NCBI GenBank assembly: GCA_947462515.1
Contig: CANHPJ010000044.1
Coordinates: 1-9,062 of the forward strand
Reading direction: 5' to 3'
Source: Bacteroidota bacterium
GTDB taxonomy: Bacteria; Bacteroidota; Bacteroidia; JACCXN01
DNA: 9,062 nucleotides
A model generated the notes under the pieces. The model made no database searches. It worked only from the letters and a program-made list of their open reading frames with translations, and was not told the origin of the DNA. Made by a program: the position numbers and the translations under genes. Below, in pieces: positions 1 to 7,372 of this stretch (position 1 is its first letter; each line of letters starts with the position of its first letter).

Positions 1-297
1 ATAATAAAACAAAACTTCAGCCTTTCCTTTTTCAATCTCAATAGCTTTTTGCAATTTTTCTAAATTTTGTTTTATTTGAGAACTTGTTGGGTCAATAAGC
101 AAGTAAATTTGGTCTTTTGGGTAACCAAGAGTTGTTTCAGCATATTCAGCAAAAACACGCGCGTCATTAGCAGCAAAATCTACATTTACCTCTCTATCTA
201 ATCCAGTTTGGTATTTAGCATAATCTTCACAGCCTATAATTAATGCGTATTTTTTTGAGTTTAGCGGTAAACCTTTAGGGATATCTTTGTCTACATC
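1..297. repeat. Caspase-domain repeat, copy 2 (pairs with 5800-6096)
   Basis: Aligned without gaps to 5800-6096 at 286 of 297 positions; all 11 differences are synonymous. Homology at the DNA level stops abruptly at about position 298. At the left it reaches the window edge, so the true repeat is probably longer. Confidence 0.95.
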
Positions 298-1191
298 ACT
301 TCTTAAAGAAGCCGCTACAATGTCTATTTTTTCTTCTGCACCAGCCTGAATAACTATTTTTTGTTGCGATAAAGCTTGATTTAAATTAAAACTTTTTTCC
401 CAGTTTTCCGCAAAGCGATTGTTAGACTCCGAAAGGTTTACATTTATTGGTAAAGCACTAGCGATATACTTTGAATTCATTATCATTTCATACTCTATAC
501 TCTTCTTCTCCCCCGGCGCCAATTTATCAAATTGCACAAAAGCTTCTCCATTTGTCATGTAGACATTCTCAGGCAATTTTACATTTACTTTTACCTCTTT
601 AGCAACTCCTTGCCCTAAGTTCTGAACTAACAACTGTAACGAAAATGGCTTTTTTAATTCTAGATTTGTACTCCCAGCAGCACCAGAAAAAATAACATAA
701 TCCACTACTTTTACTTCGGGTGCTAAAAACTTGCGAGTATTAATTTGCATGGCCACTTTTTCGGTTCCAAAACCATTTGGTTCCTGAATTTCTATGGTTA
801 AATCTATGCTACCATCCACAGTATTAATATCACTCGTTATAGGTAATTCATAAGTTTGTATGCCTCCCAATTTTTCTACTTTAAGTAGCGATTGATTATT
901 CTTAAATGAGATACCGTTTGTATTGCCTGCTGCTTGGAGTGAGGCAGAAAGATTTAATGCATCTCCTTTACCCGTATTTTTAAGTTTAAAAATAATTTTA
1001 CAATTTTCATTAGCATTTATGGCTTTATTACCATCTGCATCCGCAAACATTGGTCCTTCTATAATTTCTAATAATGGCGGTTCAATTTTTTTACGAATAT
1101 CAAATGAAGCTGATGATGAAGCTGCTGTATTTTGAGCGAAAGCAATAATGCTAAAAAATAAGCAACCGAAGTGTAGTACTATTTTTTTCAT
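1..1191 (-). CDS. Secreted caspase-like peptidase (C14), CARDB-like N-terminus; 3' end outside window
   Basis: The frame opens at ATG 1191 and stays open for 397 codons to the left edge, so the gene is partial. Residues 1-20 form a signal peptide (MKKIVLHF... ending IIAFAQ). Residues about 34-155 and 160-275 look like two CARDB/Ig-like beta-sandwich domains, marked by the repeated turns NTGKGDA and NLGQGVA. A linker with DVDKDIP (299-305) leads into the peptidase C14 domain, which begins near KYALIIGCEDY (314-324). The window cuts after FYY, directly before where the paralogue at 5308-7368 has its catalytic SGHG, so neither the His nor the Cys of the dyad can be seen. It has the same layout as that paralogue but lacks the MORN repeats. 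Residues 298-397 are identical to its residues 424-523. It is probably exported to the periplasm or cell surface. Substrate unknown. It sits 44 nt downstream of another caspase gene and is probably co-transcribed with it. Confidence 0.9.
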   Translation of the reverse strand, partial: MKKIVLHFGCLFFSIIAFAQNTAASSSASFDIRKKIEPPLLEIIEGPMFADADGNKAINANENCKIIFKLKNTGKGDALNLSASLQAAGNTNGISFKNNQSLLKVEKLGGIQTYELPITSDINTVDGSIDLTIEIQEPNGFGTEKVAMQINTRKFLAPEVKVVDYVIFSGAAGSTNLELKKPFSLQLLVQNLGQGVAKEVKVNVKLPENVYMTNGEAFVQFDKLAPGEKKSIEYEMIMNSKYIASALPINVNLSESNNRFAENWEKSFNLNQALSQQKIVIQAGAEEKIDIVAASLRSDVDKDIPKGLPLNSKKYALIIGCEDYAKYQTGLDREVNVDFAANDARVFAEYAETTLGYPKDQIYLLIDPTSSQIKQNLEKLQKAIEIEKGKAEVLFYY

Positions 1192-1235
1192 GGTTATACT
1201 ATTTGTTTATAAGTGTTTATATGTGTGATTATAAT
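1192..1235 (-). other. Intergenic gap between two caspase genes with a 10-bp-phased direct repeat
   Basis: This 44-nt A/T-only-like spacer holds two copies of TGTTTAT on the plus strand (1204-1210 and 1214-1220), exactly 10 bp apart, about one helical turn. No hairpin terminator is visible, which fits read-through into the downstream caspase gene. It could be a minor internal regulatory site or simply low-complexity leader sequence; there is not enough to decide. Confidence 0.3.
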
Positions 1236-3089
1236 TTAATTTTTAAAGTTCCAGTTTTCATATTCTTTTTCGATGATTGCACTAAAATTAATTGTAGGGT
1301 CTTGTTCTTTATTATTAATTTTAAGCGATTGCAAAGAAACATTCTCTTTTATATAAGAAAATAAATCCCCTAAAGTTGTGTTTCCTTTAGAATCTTGAAT
1401 TTTTTTCAACAAATAATAACTAAACATTCCATGTTTTTCATTTTGATAGGGTAACGCTGACTGCAAACCAGAACTTGCTGAAACAACTACAATATTCCCA
1501 TTGAGAGCATCTTCTTTTGGAATAACTTTAATACCTCGTGAGGCTAGTATCCCAGAACTTCTACCTCCACCTGTAAAACAAGCATCTAAAAACACAACTA
1601 TTCGTTTTGCATTAGTAGCTGCCAAATTTTTATATAAATCATTTAATTTAATTCCCATGTCTAAATTTGAAGCGGAAACATCAACGGGAATTAAATAGGG
1701 AACTTTAGTATTTTCATCAGGATAACCATGTCCAGCATAATAAACAATTAGCTCTGCTTTGTTCCCTAATTTACTGAGCATTTTACATACTTTATCAATT
1801 TGCTGTGACATTTGTCCTGCAGTTGCGTTAGTTAAAAAGGTAATATTTTCTTGCTCTACACCTAAAGTTTTAACTGCATAATCTCTAAATACAGTAGCAT
1901 CATTAACAGCAAATGCTACATTTTGCTCTGAATTTAAAGTTCTTTGCATGCTTTGATAATCTTCATTTCCTATTATTAAAGCATATCGATTTAACACTTT
2001 AGTGTTTTCTGGAATATTTACATCAACACTCGATTTGCCAACAGCAATATTATTATTTTCTATTTTTGTTACGGATTTATTTATTAGAGATTGAGGTACA
2101 TTGATATCAATTTTATCAAAATTATAATCTATTTTAGTGTTTGTATATTGTAATTTATTGTTTAAATCGAAGGTCCAAGAATTTTCACCGAGATTAAAAA
2201 CTAGATGTGATAGTATCAACTTATTATCACTCAAAATAAAAGAATAATTATTGTTTTTAATATAGTTTCCCTTATTTATATAACTCTCATCCTGTCTAAA
2301 TTTTAAAGAATAAAAATTGTCTTTAAAAATTTGAGCTTTTGTAATTGGAACTTTTATTGCCAAATCGCCAAATAAATCGGAAGTTATGATAAAAGTTTCA
2401 TTTTCTGAGTCATATGGTTTTAATTCAAAGCCTGCTTTATAACCTAGTAAGTTCCAATAATAATAACTCAATTGATCAAGGCACTCTTGTTGAAATTTTA
2501 AAATAGCAGTATCAAAAGCAATTTTGGTTACTCTCATATTATAATCAGCCATTTTTTCAAATTCTCCTTTTTGTTGCCATTTATTTATTTTAGTTTGAAC
2601 ATATTCTTTTATATATGAAATGTAATCAAAATCATTAAAAATAGACTCTTGTGATATAGAATTAGGTTTATTATTTCCTCTATAATTATTAAAATTATTG
2701 TAAAATTCTATAAATTTATCATTGTCATAACCTCTCAAGTATATATTTTCATAGTCATAATAAAAAGTAAAATTTTTAAATTGATAATTTTTATAAACTA
2801 AAATAGAGTCATCTAAAACTCTGTAACCAGAAACAATATCTTCATAATAATTGTAAGTTTTATTAACTTTATATAATAATAAACCAGAATTTTTAAAGAA
2901 AAAAATAGAAGACTGTTTTCCAACAATATCATCACTATAATTTGAAAATATGTGAAAATTATTTTCTGGAGTTAAATATAATTTAAGATCAAAATCTCCT
3001 ACATTCTCAATTTTTTTCACAAAAGGGTTTTGTGCAATTAAATTGCATGATACAATTATCACTAAGAATATGGGAATTGTTTTTTTCAT
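1236..3089 (-). CDS. Secreted caspase-like peptidase (C14), 617 aa, with an unrecognised N-terminal region
   Basis: A signal peptide (MKKTIPIFLVIIVSCNLIAQ) is followed by about 340 residues that I cannot assign to a named family, rich in Asn, Tyr, Ile and Phe. Within them, residues 168-187 hold the motif INKWQQKGEFEKMADYNMRV, predicted helical, which I have the impression recurs in Bacteroidota secreted proteins but cannot name. The peptidase C14 domain spans about 368-600. It starts at YALIIGNEDY (369-378), has catalytic His454 in YYAGHG and catalytic Cys504 in LDACFTGG, so the dyad is intact and activity is expected. The linker SVDVNIP just before the domain matches the DVDKDIP linker of the other two caspases here. 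The end (YENWNF) loosely resembles the EDWKTLTW tail of the MORN caspase. The start ATG 3089 gives a clean signal peptide. The 5' half is visibly more AT-rich than the rest of the locus. Probably periplasmic or surface-exposed; substrate unknown. Confidence 0.92.
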   Translation of the reverse strand: MKKTIPIFLVIIVSCNLIAQNPFVKKIENVGDFDLKLYLTPENNFHIFSNYSDDIVGKQSSIFFFKNSGLLLYKVNKTYNYYEDIVSGYRVLDDSILVYKNYQFKNFTFYYDYENIYLRGYDNDKFIEFYNNFNNYRGNNKPNSISQESIFNDFDYISYIKEYVQTKINKWQQKGEFEKMADYNMRVTKIAFDTAILKFQQECLDQLSYYYWNLLGYKAGFELKPYDSENETFIITSDLFGDLAIKVPITKAQIFKDNFYSLKFRQDESYINKGNYIKNNNYSFILSDNKLILSHLVFNLGENSWTFDLNNKLQYTNTKIDYNFDKIDINVPQSLINKSVTKIENNNIAVGKSSVDVNIPENTKVLNRYALIIGNEDYQSMQRTLNSEQNVAFAVNDATVFRDYAVKTLGVEQENITFLTNATAGQMSQQIDKVCKMLSKLGNKAELIVYYAGHGYPDENTKVPYLIPVDVSASNLDMGIKLNDLYKNLAATNAKRIVVFLDACFTGGGRSSGILASRGIKVIPKEDALNGNIVVVSASSGLQSALPYQNEKHGMFSYYLLKKIQDSKGNTTLGDLFSYIKENVSLQSLKINNKEQDPTINFSAIIEKEYENWNFKN

Positions 3090-3133
3090 AATTATAGTAT
3101 TTTATAAACTAATTTATTAGTGTAAATTAAAAC

Positions 3134-3448
3134 TTATTTTGTTTGATGATTTGTTATTAATTCAGAAATTAATCTTTCTAATTCAACTTCAGAGTATTGA
3201 TGATATTTGTTATAAATAATTTTAGAATTATTTGAAGCATTAGATTTATTATTAATACCTGCTAATGATTTAAAATTACTTACTTTAGCGCTAATACTTC
3301 CGCTTGACAAATTGCTTTTTCTTGCTACCTCTCTGCATAATTCCATTTGCCTATTTCTAGGAAAATTTTCCGAAATTAATTTTTTTAATATTACTAAACA
3401 TCTTAATTCATTAATATCATTCCAATCTGAAGTATCTTTATAATTCAT
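3134..3448 (-). CDS. Small cytoplasmic protein, 104 aa, possible DNA-binding regulator
   Basis: This is the only gene of the cluster with no signal peptide or hydrophobic segment, so the product should stay in the cytoplasm. The sequence (DWND... at the N-terminus, ELCREVARKSNLSSGSISAK at 36-55, VSNFKSLAG at 56-64, then IIYNKYHQYSEVELERLISE near the end) resembles, in my reading, the N-terminal helical module found in some HNH-endonuclease-associated proteins, with a pattern like RS.gSI..K..Nf. That similarity is from memory and weak. There is no HNH, GIY-YIG or other nuclease motif in the 104 residues, so it would be the stand-alone domain. Basic, Ser/Asn-rich and mostly helical. It lies 36 nt downstream of the second FISUMP gene and 44 nt upstream of a caspase gene. 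A role as local regulator is a guess; it could equally be an unrelated passenger gene. Confidence 0.75.
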   Translation of the reverse strand: MNYKDTSDWNDINELRCLVILKKLISENFPRNRQMELCREVARKSNLSSGSISAKVSNFKSLAGINNKSNASNNSKIIYNKYHQYSEVELERLISELITNHQTK

Positions 3449-3484
3449 AAAAACTTTTTTATTTAATTTTGAATTTATTTTGAA

Positions 3485-4417
3485 TTAATCTTTTAAGCAA
3501 CGAACCGAGAAGCCGCTTGAATTTGACTTACCGCTCAATTGGATAGAAAAAAAATTACTATCCAATTGATAAAATCCTCCATATTTCCAACCGCCAAGAA
3601 CTCTATATGACGAACTCCACCAAATAGATGTAGTTCCTAGTCCATCGAAATTATTTGAAAGCCAAATATTGCGAAAACCTGCCGGTAGAGCATTAAAACC
3701 ACTATTATCAGAAGCATTAGTATTTGGACTAATCCAATGCTCATTTCCTTGTTCTTTAATTTTATTAGCTATAACTTTTAATTTCATTCCATACCCTGTA
3801 ATTTCTTTGCCTAAATAATCGTCTAATATTTTCATTTCTATATCGGAAGGAATATGATATCCTTTTGGTGCTAATCCTCTTGGGTCATTTACAGCATGCC
3901 AATTATAGAGTTTACCATAAATTTTTCCATTCTCAGTGTCATTATTGTAATAACACCATGCCCCAGTTGATAAAGAAGCCCATTCTTTTGGATCTTTTAC
4001 CTCCGGTATAATATCGCCATTTCTATACCTTGATACATCTAAATTTTTAACTTTCCATTCTTGGGTGTCAATAACTACGGTTTCAATATTGCCTACATCA
4101 GCTCTAACTTGAAATTTAATTTTATCGCCACGTAGTTCTTCAAATTCTTCCAAGACATTCCAAGTAATGCTGTGATTGCCTGAGACTATTTTATTACCAG
4201 CATCACCTGTAACTTTTTTCAAAGGGCCTTGCCACGTTGTACCATCATTAGTAGAAACAAACAAACTTATTTTGCAAGATGTTTTGGTTTCTAAATCATA
4301 TGAAATAATAATAGTACTTTGCTCTTGACGGTAGTTAATGTTGCTTACTTTTTGAGCATAAGTAGTTATATTATTGAAAATAAGGAATATTAATAAAATG
4401 TGTTTTACTATTTTCAT
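3485..4417 (-). CDS. Secreted FISUMP-domain protein B, 310 aa
   Basis: A signal peptide (about 1-22, ending TTYAQ) precedes a beta-rich N-terminal domain (about 23-108; SLFVSTNDG and SGNHSITWNV) of the kind often seen in front of FISUMP domains. Residues 113-310 are the FISUMP domain (TIGR02145/Fib_succ_major): DTQEWKVKNLDVSRYRNGD, GAWCYYNND, YGKLYNWHAVNDPRGLAPKG, a central Gly/Asn-rich part with NALPAGFRN, WWSSS, and the hallmark end GFSVRCLKD. The domain is of unknown biochemical function; its WWSS and SVRC signatures recall C-type-lectin/FGE-like folds, so ligand binding is a plausible inference. It shares 147 of 170 residues (21-190) with the upstream paralogue, without gaps, then diverges strongly. 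The ATG at 4417 is 18 nt after that gene's stop, suggesting a tandem duplication within one operon. No T9SS-type C-terminal sorting domain is seen. Confidence 0.9.
   Translation of the reverse strand: MKIVKHILLIFLIFNNITTYAQKVSNINYRQEQSTIIISYDLETKTSCKISLFVSTNDGTTWQGPLKKVTGDAGNKIVSGNHSITWNVLEEFEELRGDKIKFQVRADVGNIETVVIDTQEWKVKNLDVSRYRNGDIIPEVKDPKEWASLSTGAWCYYNNDTENGKIYGKLYNWHAVNDPRGLAPKGYHIPSDIEMKILDDYLGKEITGYGMKLKVIANKIKEQGNEHWISPNTNASDNSGFNALPAGFRNIWLSNNFDGLGTTSIWWSSSYRVLGGWKYGGFYQLDSNFFSIQLSGKSNSSGFSVRCLKD
3848..4357. repeat. FISUMP tandem duplication, copy B conserved part
   Basis: Codons 21-190 of FISUMP protein B, aligning without gaps with 4745-5254; 147 of 170 residues are identical. 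Similarity falls steeply beyond residue 190, towards 3485. Confidence 0.9.
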
Positions 4418-4435
4418 AATTATTTTAAAACAGTT

Positions 4436-5314
4436 TTAATCCCTGATGCATCGGACTGAGTAACCGAGTTCCTTAACATAACCATCCCTTATTACAAAAC
4501 AATAATCAAATCTAAGTGCGAATGCCAACTCGAAACTGCCGTTTTTCCCAGAACTCCACCATCCGCCGTATTCACCAATCATCGAAAAATCTCGAATGCG
4601 CATACCTCCTGGAATAGCTGAAAAAACACTACTGTTGGAAGCTGCAACATTTGGTTTGTTCCATAAATTAATCGCTTTCAATTTACCGCCCGCTAAATCG
4701 TGACCTCCTAAATGAGCTTCTAAAGCATCCCATTCTCCTTCAGATGCTATATGAAATCCCTCTGGAGCCAATCCTCTTGGGTCATTTACAGCATACCAAT
4801 TATAAAGTTTACCATAAATTTTACCATTCTCTGGGTCATTATTGTAATAACACCATGCTCCAGTTTTAAGATTACCCCATTCTTTTGGGTCTTTAACTTC
4901 TGGAATGATATCGCCATTTCTGTATGTTGAAACATCTAAATTCTTAACTGTCCACTCTTGAGTTCCTATTTTAACTGTTTTATAGTCACCTGCATCAGCT
5001 CTAACCTGAAATTTTATTTTATCTCCCCGTAATTCCTCAAATTCTTCTAACACATTCCATGTGATGCTGTGATTGCCTGAAGCTATTTTAGCACCTGCAT
5101 CACCTGTTACTTTTTTCAAAGGTCCTTGCCATGTTTTACCATCATCTGTAGAAACAAACAAACTTATTTTACAAGTTGTTTTAGTTTCTAAATCATAAGA
5201 AATAATAATAGTACTTTGCTCTTGACGGAATGTAATGTTGCTTACTTTTTGAGCGTGAGTAGTTATACCCAATAGGCAGAGAAAAAGAAAAAAGAAATTG
5301 TTAATTTTTACCAT
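4436..5314 (-). CDS. Secreted FISUMP-domain protein A, 292 aa
   Basis: Start chosen at ATG 5314 rather than the in-frame TTG at 5329, because 5314 yields a signal peptide (MVKINNFFFLFLCLLGITTH, then AQ) that aligns residue by residue with the downstream paralogue. The ATG overlaps the stop of the MORN caspase in ATGGTAA (7-nt overlap), pointing to translational coupling. After a beta-rich domain (about 23-108; SLFVSTDDG, SGNHSITWNV) comes the FISUMP domain (113-292): GTQEWTVKNLDV, GAWCYYNND, YGKLYNWYAVNDPRGLAPEG, SEGEWDALEAHLGG, SAIPGGMRIRDF, WWSSG and the terminal GYSVRCIRD. The segment 193-292 is a more canonical FISUMP sequence than that of its neighbour. Function of the family is unknown; secretion and tandem copies next to caspases suggest a recognition or scaffold role at the envelope. 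No catalytic residues can be assigned. Confidence 0.92.
   Translation of the reverse strand: MVKINNFFFLFLCLLGITTHAQKVSNITFRQEQSTIIISYDLETKTTCKISLFVSTDDGKTWQGPLKKVTGDAGAKIASGNHSITWNVLEEFEELRGDKIKFQVRADAGDYKTVKIGTQEWTVKNLDVSTYRNGDIIPEVKDPKEWGNLKTGAWCYYNNDPENGKIYGKLYNWYAVNDPRGLAPEGFHIASEGEWDALEAHLGGHDLAGGKLKAINLWNKPNVAASNSSVFSAIPGGMRIRDFSMIGEYGGWWSSGKNGSFELAFALRFDYCFVIRDGYVKELGYSVRCIRD
4745..5254. repeat. FISUMP tandem duplication, copy A conserved part
   Basis: Codons 21-190 of FISUMP protein A, the partner of 3848-4357. The signal-peptide codons and the last about 100 codons lie outside the conserved block. Confidence 0.9.
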
Positions 5315-7368
5315 GTTAATGTTTTCCAATCTTCGCCAATTTCTTTTCCAGGCATCACATCAGGGGTTTGTGTTTTTCCAATTTTCAATACCTCTTTACT
5401 TACCTGATAATTAACATCTATAAACATTTCATTTAAGGTTTTTGCTCCGGCATGTTCTTTTAAACTTTTCAATAAAAAATAGGTAAAATAGCCGTGTTGT
5501 TTTTCCTTATAAACAGCACTAGTTTCGGTTCCTTTACTAGAGGAAAAAACAACTAAATTTCCGGGCACAGCATCTATTTTTGCTTTTACTTTTACACCTT
5601 TCATAGCTACTAATTCTTTATTTCTTGCACCGCCAGAGAAACAAGCATCTAATACCACTGTAGCTTTTATAGTTGGTGATTTAGATAGTTTAGCATATAA
5701 ATCTACAATCGAAATTCCATCTTGAGGATTGTTTCCATTAACATCAACGGGTATTAAGTATGGTTCTTTTGTGTTCTCGTCTGGTAATCCGTGCCCACTA
5801 TAATAAAACAAAACTTCAGCCTTTCCTTTTTCAATCTCAATAGCTTTTTGCAATTTTTCTAAATTTTGCTTTATTTGAGAACTTGTTGGGTCAATAAGCA
5901 AGTATATTTGGTCTTTTGGGTAACCAAGTGTTGTTTCAGCATATTCAGCAAAAACACGTGCATCATTAGCGGCAAAATCTACATTTACTTCTCTATCTAA
6001 TCCGGTTTGGTATTTAGCATAATCTTCACAGCCAATAATTAAGGCGTATTTTTTTGAGTTTAGCGGTAAACCTTTAGGGATATCTTTGTCAACATCGGAT
6101 GATAATGAAACTTTATTAATCTGTATTAAATTTTCAATTTGTCCGTTAATACTTATTTCTTGAGTTTTTGTTAAATCTTGTTCTAACGAAACAGTTACAA
6201 TTTTGTTTTCACCATATTTACCATAACTTTCAGACAAATTCACTTCAATAGGTATGGAAGATTCTGAATAAATTTTACTAGCAAAAAAATCATAGGTTAT
6301 AGCTTTGCTTTCATTTGGTCTTAATTTATCGATATTAAAATTAGACTTACCCCCAGGATATACATTAATGGGATTAATAAAACTTACATTGACATCGGAT
6401 GCATCCCCTTGTCCAATATTCTGTATTACGATATTTAAAGACACTGGGTAACCTAATTTTATTTTACCATCTTCATTCGAAGTAAATTTATAATCCGCAA
6501 TAGTAACTGATGGATTTTTAAACTTTTGGGTATAAAAAGATATTCTAAATAAATCAGCATTAAATCCATTTCCCTCTTTTATTAAAATCTCAAAATTTGC
6601 TTTCCCAGAATCTAATTGCATGGTTCCAAAAATAGGAATTGAAATTGTCTTTTTTTCTCCAGGAAGAATTTGGAATGAATTTTCTAATGCCTGTAAATTA
6701 TAATACTCTATTCCTGTAATCATTGAATTATCAATAGTTAAAAATTGCAATTGATAAGCAGTTCCTTTACCGATATTATTTATTGTAAAAGATATTTCGG
6801 CCTTTTCATTAACATCAAGAATACTATTTCCATTACCCTTTATTTCTTTAAATAATATATTTTCGACTACTAAAATAGGGGGATAATCTGGTTTAGAAAG
6901 TACTGCTTGCTCAAGTTTATCTAAAGAATTTGAATTTGTCTTCCAATAACCACTCCAATTACCATTACTTGAGTTAGTATAATTACACTGACCCTGCATA
7001 CGATCATTAATCCATTTGCCAGAATATTTATTACCATTAGCCCAAATAAATGTTCCTTGTCCGTTTGCTAAATTATTCTTGAATTCACCTAGATATTTAT
7101 CTCCATTTACCCACGAATAAGTGCCATCTCCATTATATTGACCATTCTTGAATTGACCAACATATTTATCACCGTTAGCATATGAATAAGTACCATCTCC
7201 ATTATATTGACCATTCTTGAATTGACCAACATATTTATCGCCAACCTCTAAGGGGATATAAGTACCTTGACCATTTTCACAATTTCCTGAAATACACTCA
7301 ACTTGAGAAGTTATATTATGTGAAATAAATAAAAAAAATAATTTAAAGAATATTGTCTTTGACTTCAT
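5308..7368 (-). CDS. Secreted MORN-repeat/CARDB-like/caspase protein, 686 aa
   Basis: Domains in order: signal peptide (about 1-21, ending NITSQ); four to five MORN repeats (about 30-143; core YxGxFKNGxxNGxGTYxxxNGDK), two of them nearly identical at the DNA level; two CARDB/Ig-like beta domains (about 163-285 and 288-400) marked by NNIGKGTA and QNIGQGDA; a DVDKDIP linker; and a peptidase C14 caspase domain (about 440-675) starting at KYALIIGCEDY. The catalytic His526 is in YYSGHG and Cys576 in LDACFSGG, so the dyad is complete. Cys25 and Cys30 lie just before the MORN array. Export implies a periplasmic or surface protease; MORN repeats here are probably interaction modules rather than the eukaryotic membrane-junction type. 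The gene starts 4 nt after the DUF4384 gene ends and overlaps the next gene by 7 nt, so it sits at the centre of the operon. The substrate and activating signal are not evident. Confidence 0.95.
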   Translation of the reverse strand: MKSKTIFFKLFFLFISHNITSQVECISGNCENGQGTYIPLEVGDKYVGQFKNGQYNGDGTYSYANGDKYVGQFKNGQYNGDGTYSWVNGDKYLGEFKNNLANGQGTFIWANGNKYSGKWINDRMQGQCNYTNSSNGNWSGYWKTNSNSLDKLEQAVLSKPDYPPILVVENILFKEIKGNGNSILDVNEKAEISFTINNIGKGTAYQLQFLTIDNSMITGIEYYNLQALENSFQILPGEKKTISIPIFGTMQLDSGKANFEILIKEGNGFNADLFRISFYTQKFKNPSVTIADYKFTSNEDGKIKLGYPVSLNIVIQNIGQGDASDVNVSFINPINVYPGGKSNFNIDKLRPNESKAITYDFFASKIYSESSIPIEVNLSESYGKYGENKIVTVSLEQDLTKTQEISINGQIENLIQINKVSLSSDVDKDIPKGLPLNSKKYALIIGCEDYAKYQTGLDREVNVDFAANDARVFAEYAETTLGYPKDQIYLLIDPTSSQIKQNLEKLQKAIEIEKGKAEVLFYYSGHGLPDENTKEPYLIPVDVNGNNPQDGISIVDLYAKLSKSPTIKATVVLDACFSGGARNKELVAMKGVKVKAKIDAVPGNLVVFSSSKGTETSAVYKEKQHGYFTYFLLKSLKEHAGAKTLNEMFIDVNYQVSKEVLKIGKTQTPDVMPGKEIGEDWKTLTW
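5800..6096. repeat. Caspase-domain repeat, copy 1 (pairs with 1-297)
   Basis: This block encodes residues 425-523 of the MORN caspase, just before its catalytic SGHG, and is 96% identical to 1-297. Sequence beyond 6096 no longer aligns with the other copy. The pattern suggests recent duplication, domain shuffling or gene conversion. Confidence 0.95.
7115..7242. repeat. 69-bp tandem repeat encoding MORN units
   Basis: Two units with a 69-bp period (23 codons): 7115-7183 and 7184-7242 (the second incomplete). Over the 59 bases shared, only two differ (GTG/GTA near the start and ACC/GCC at the end). They encode the repeated YVGQFKNGQYNGDGTYS unit. Outer MORN units are more diverged, so this doubling is recent. 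Confidence 0.9.
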
Positions 7369-7372
7369 AATT

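Noticed and set aside
923..1135. Plus-strand open frame of 70 codons
   Set aside because: It lies antisense to the N-terminal part of the third caspase gene, has no homology I recognise, and the minus-strand frame is clearly the coding one (signal peptide plus CARDB-like motifs).
1501..1698. Plus-strand open frame of 65 codons
   Set aside because: It is antisense to the catalytic core of the second caspase, including the Cys504 region; the reverse complement of a conserved domain explains the lack of stops.
3105..3120. ACTAAT/ATTAGT inverted repeat in the gap before the second caspase gene as a terminator
   Set aside because: Only six A/T-rich pairs with almost no loop and no U-tract behind it; likely chance in such AT-rich DNA.
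3485..5314. Diversity-generating retroelement acting on the diverged FISUMP C-termini
   Set aside because: No reverse transcriptase or template repeat is present in the window, and the differences are not restricted to adenine positions or a short variable block.
5315..5329. TTG start at 5329 for FISUMP protein A, adding five residues
   Set aside because: The ATG at 5314 matches the paralogue's start position and gives a better signal peptide; the extra residues would only lengthen the overlap with the caspase gene.
1..6096. The 297-bp repeat as a transposon end or CRISPR/phage-type repeat
   Set aside because: Both copies are in frame inside caspase domains, all differences are silent, and no terminal inverted repeats or transposase are seen.
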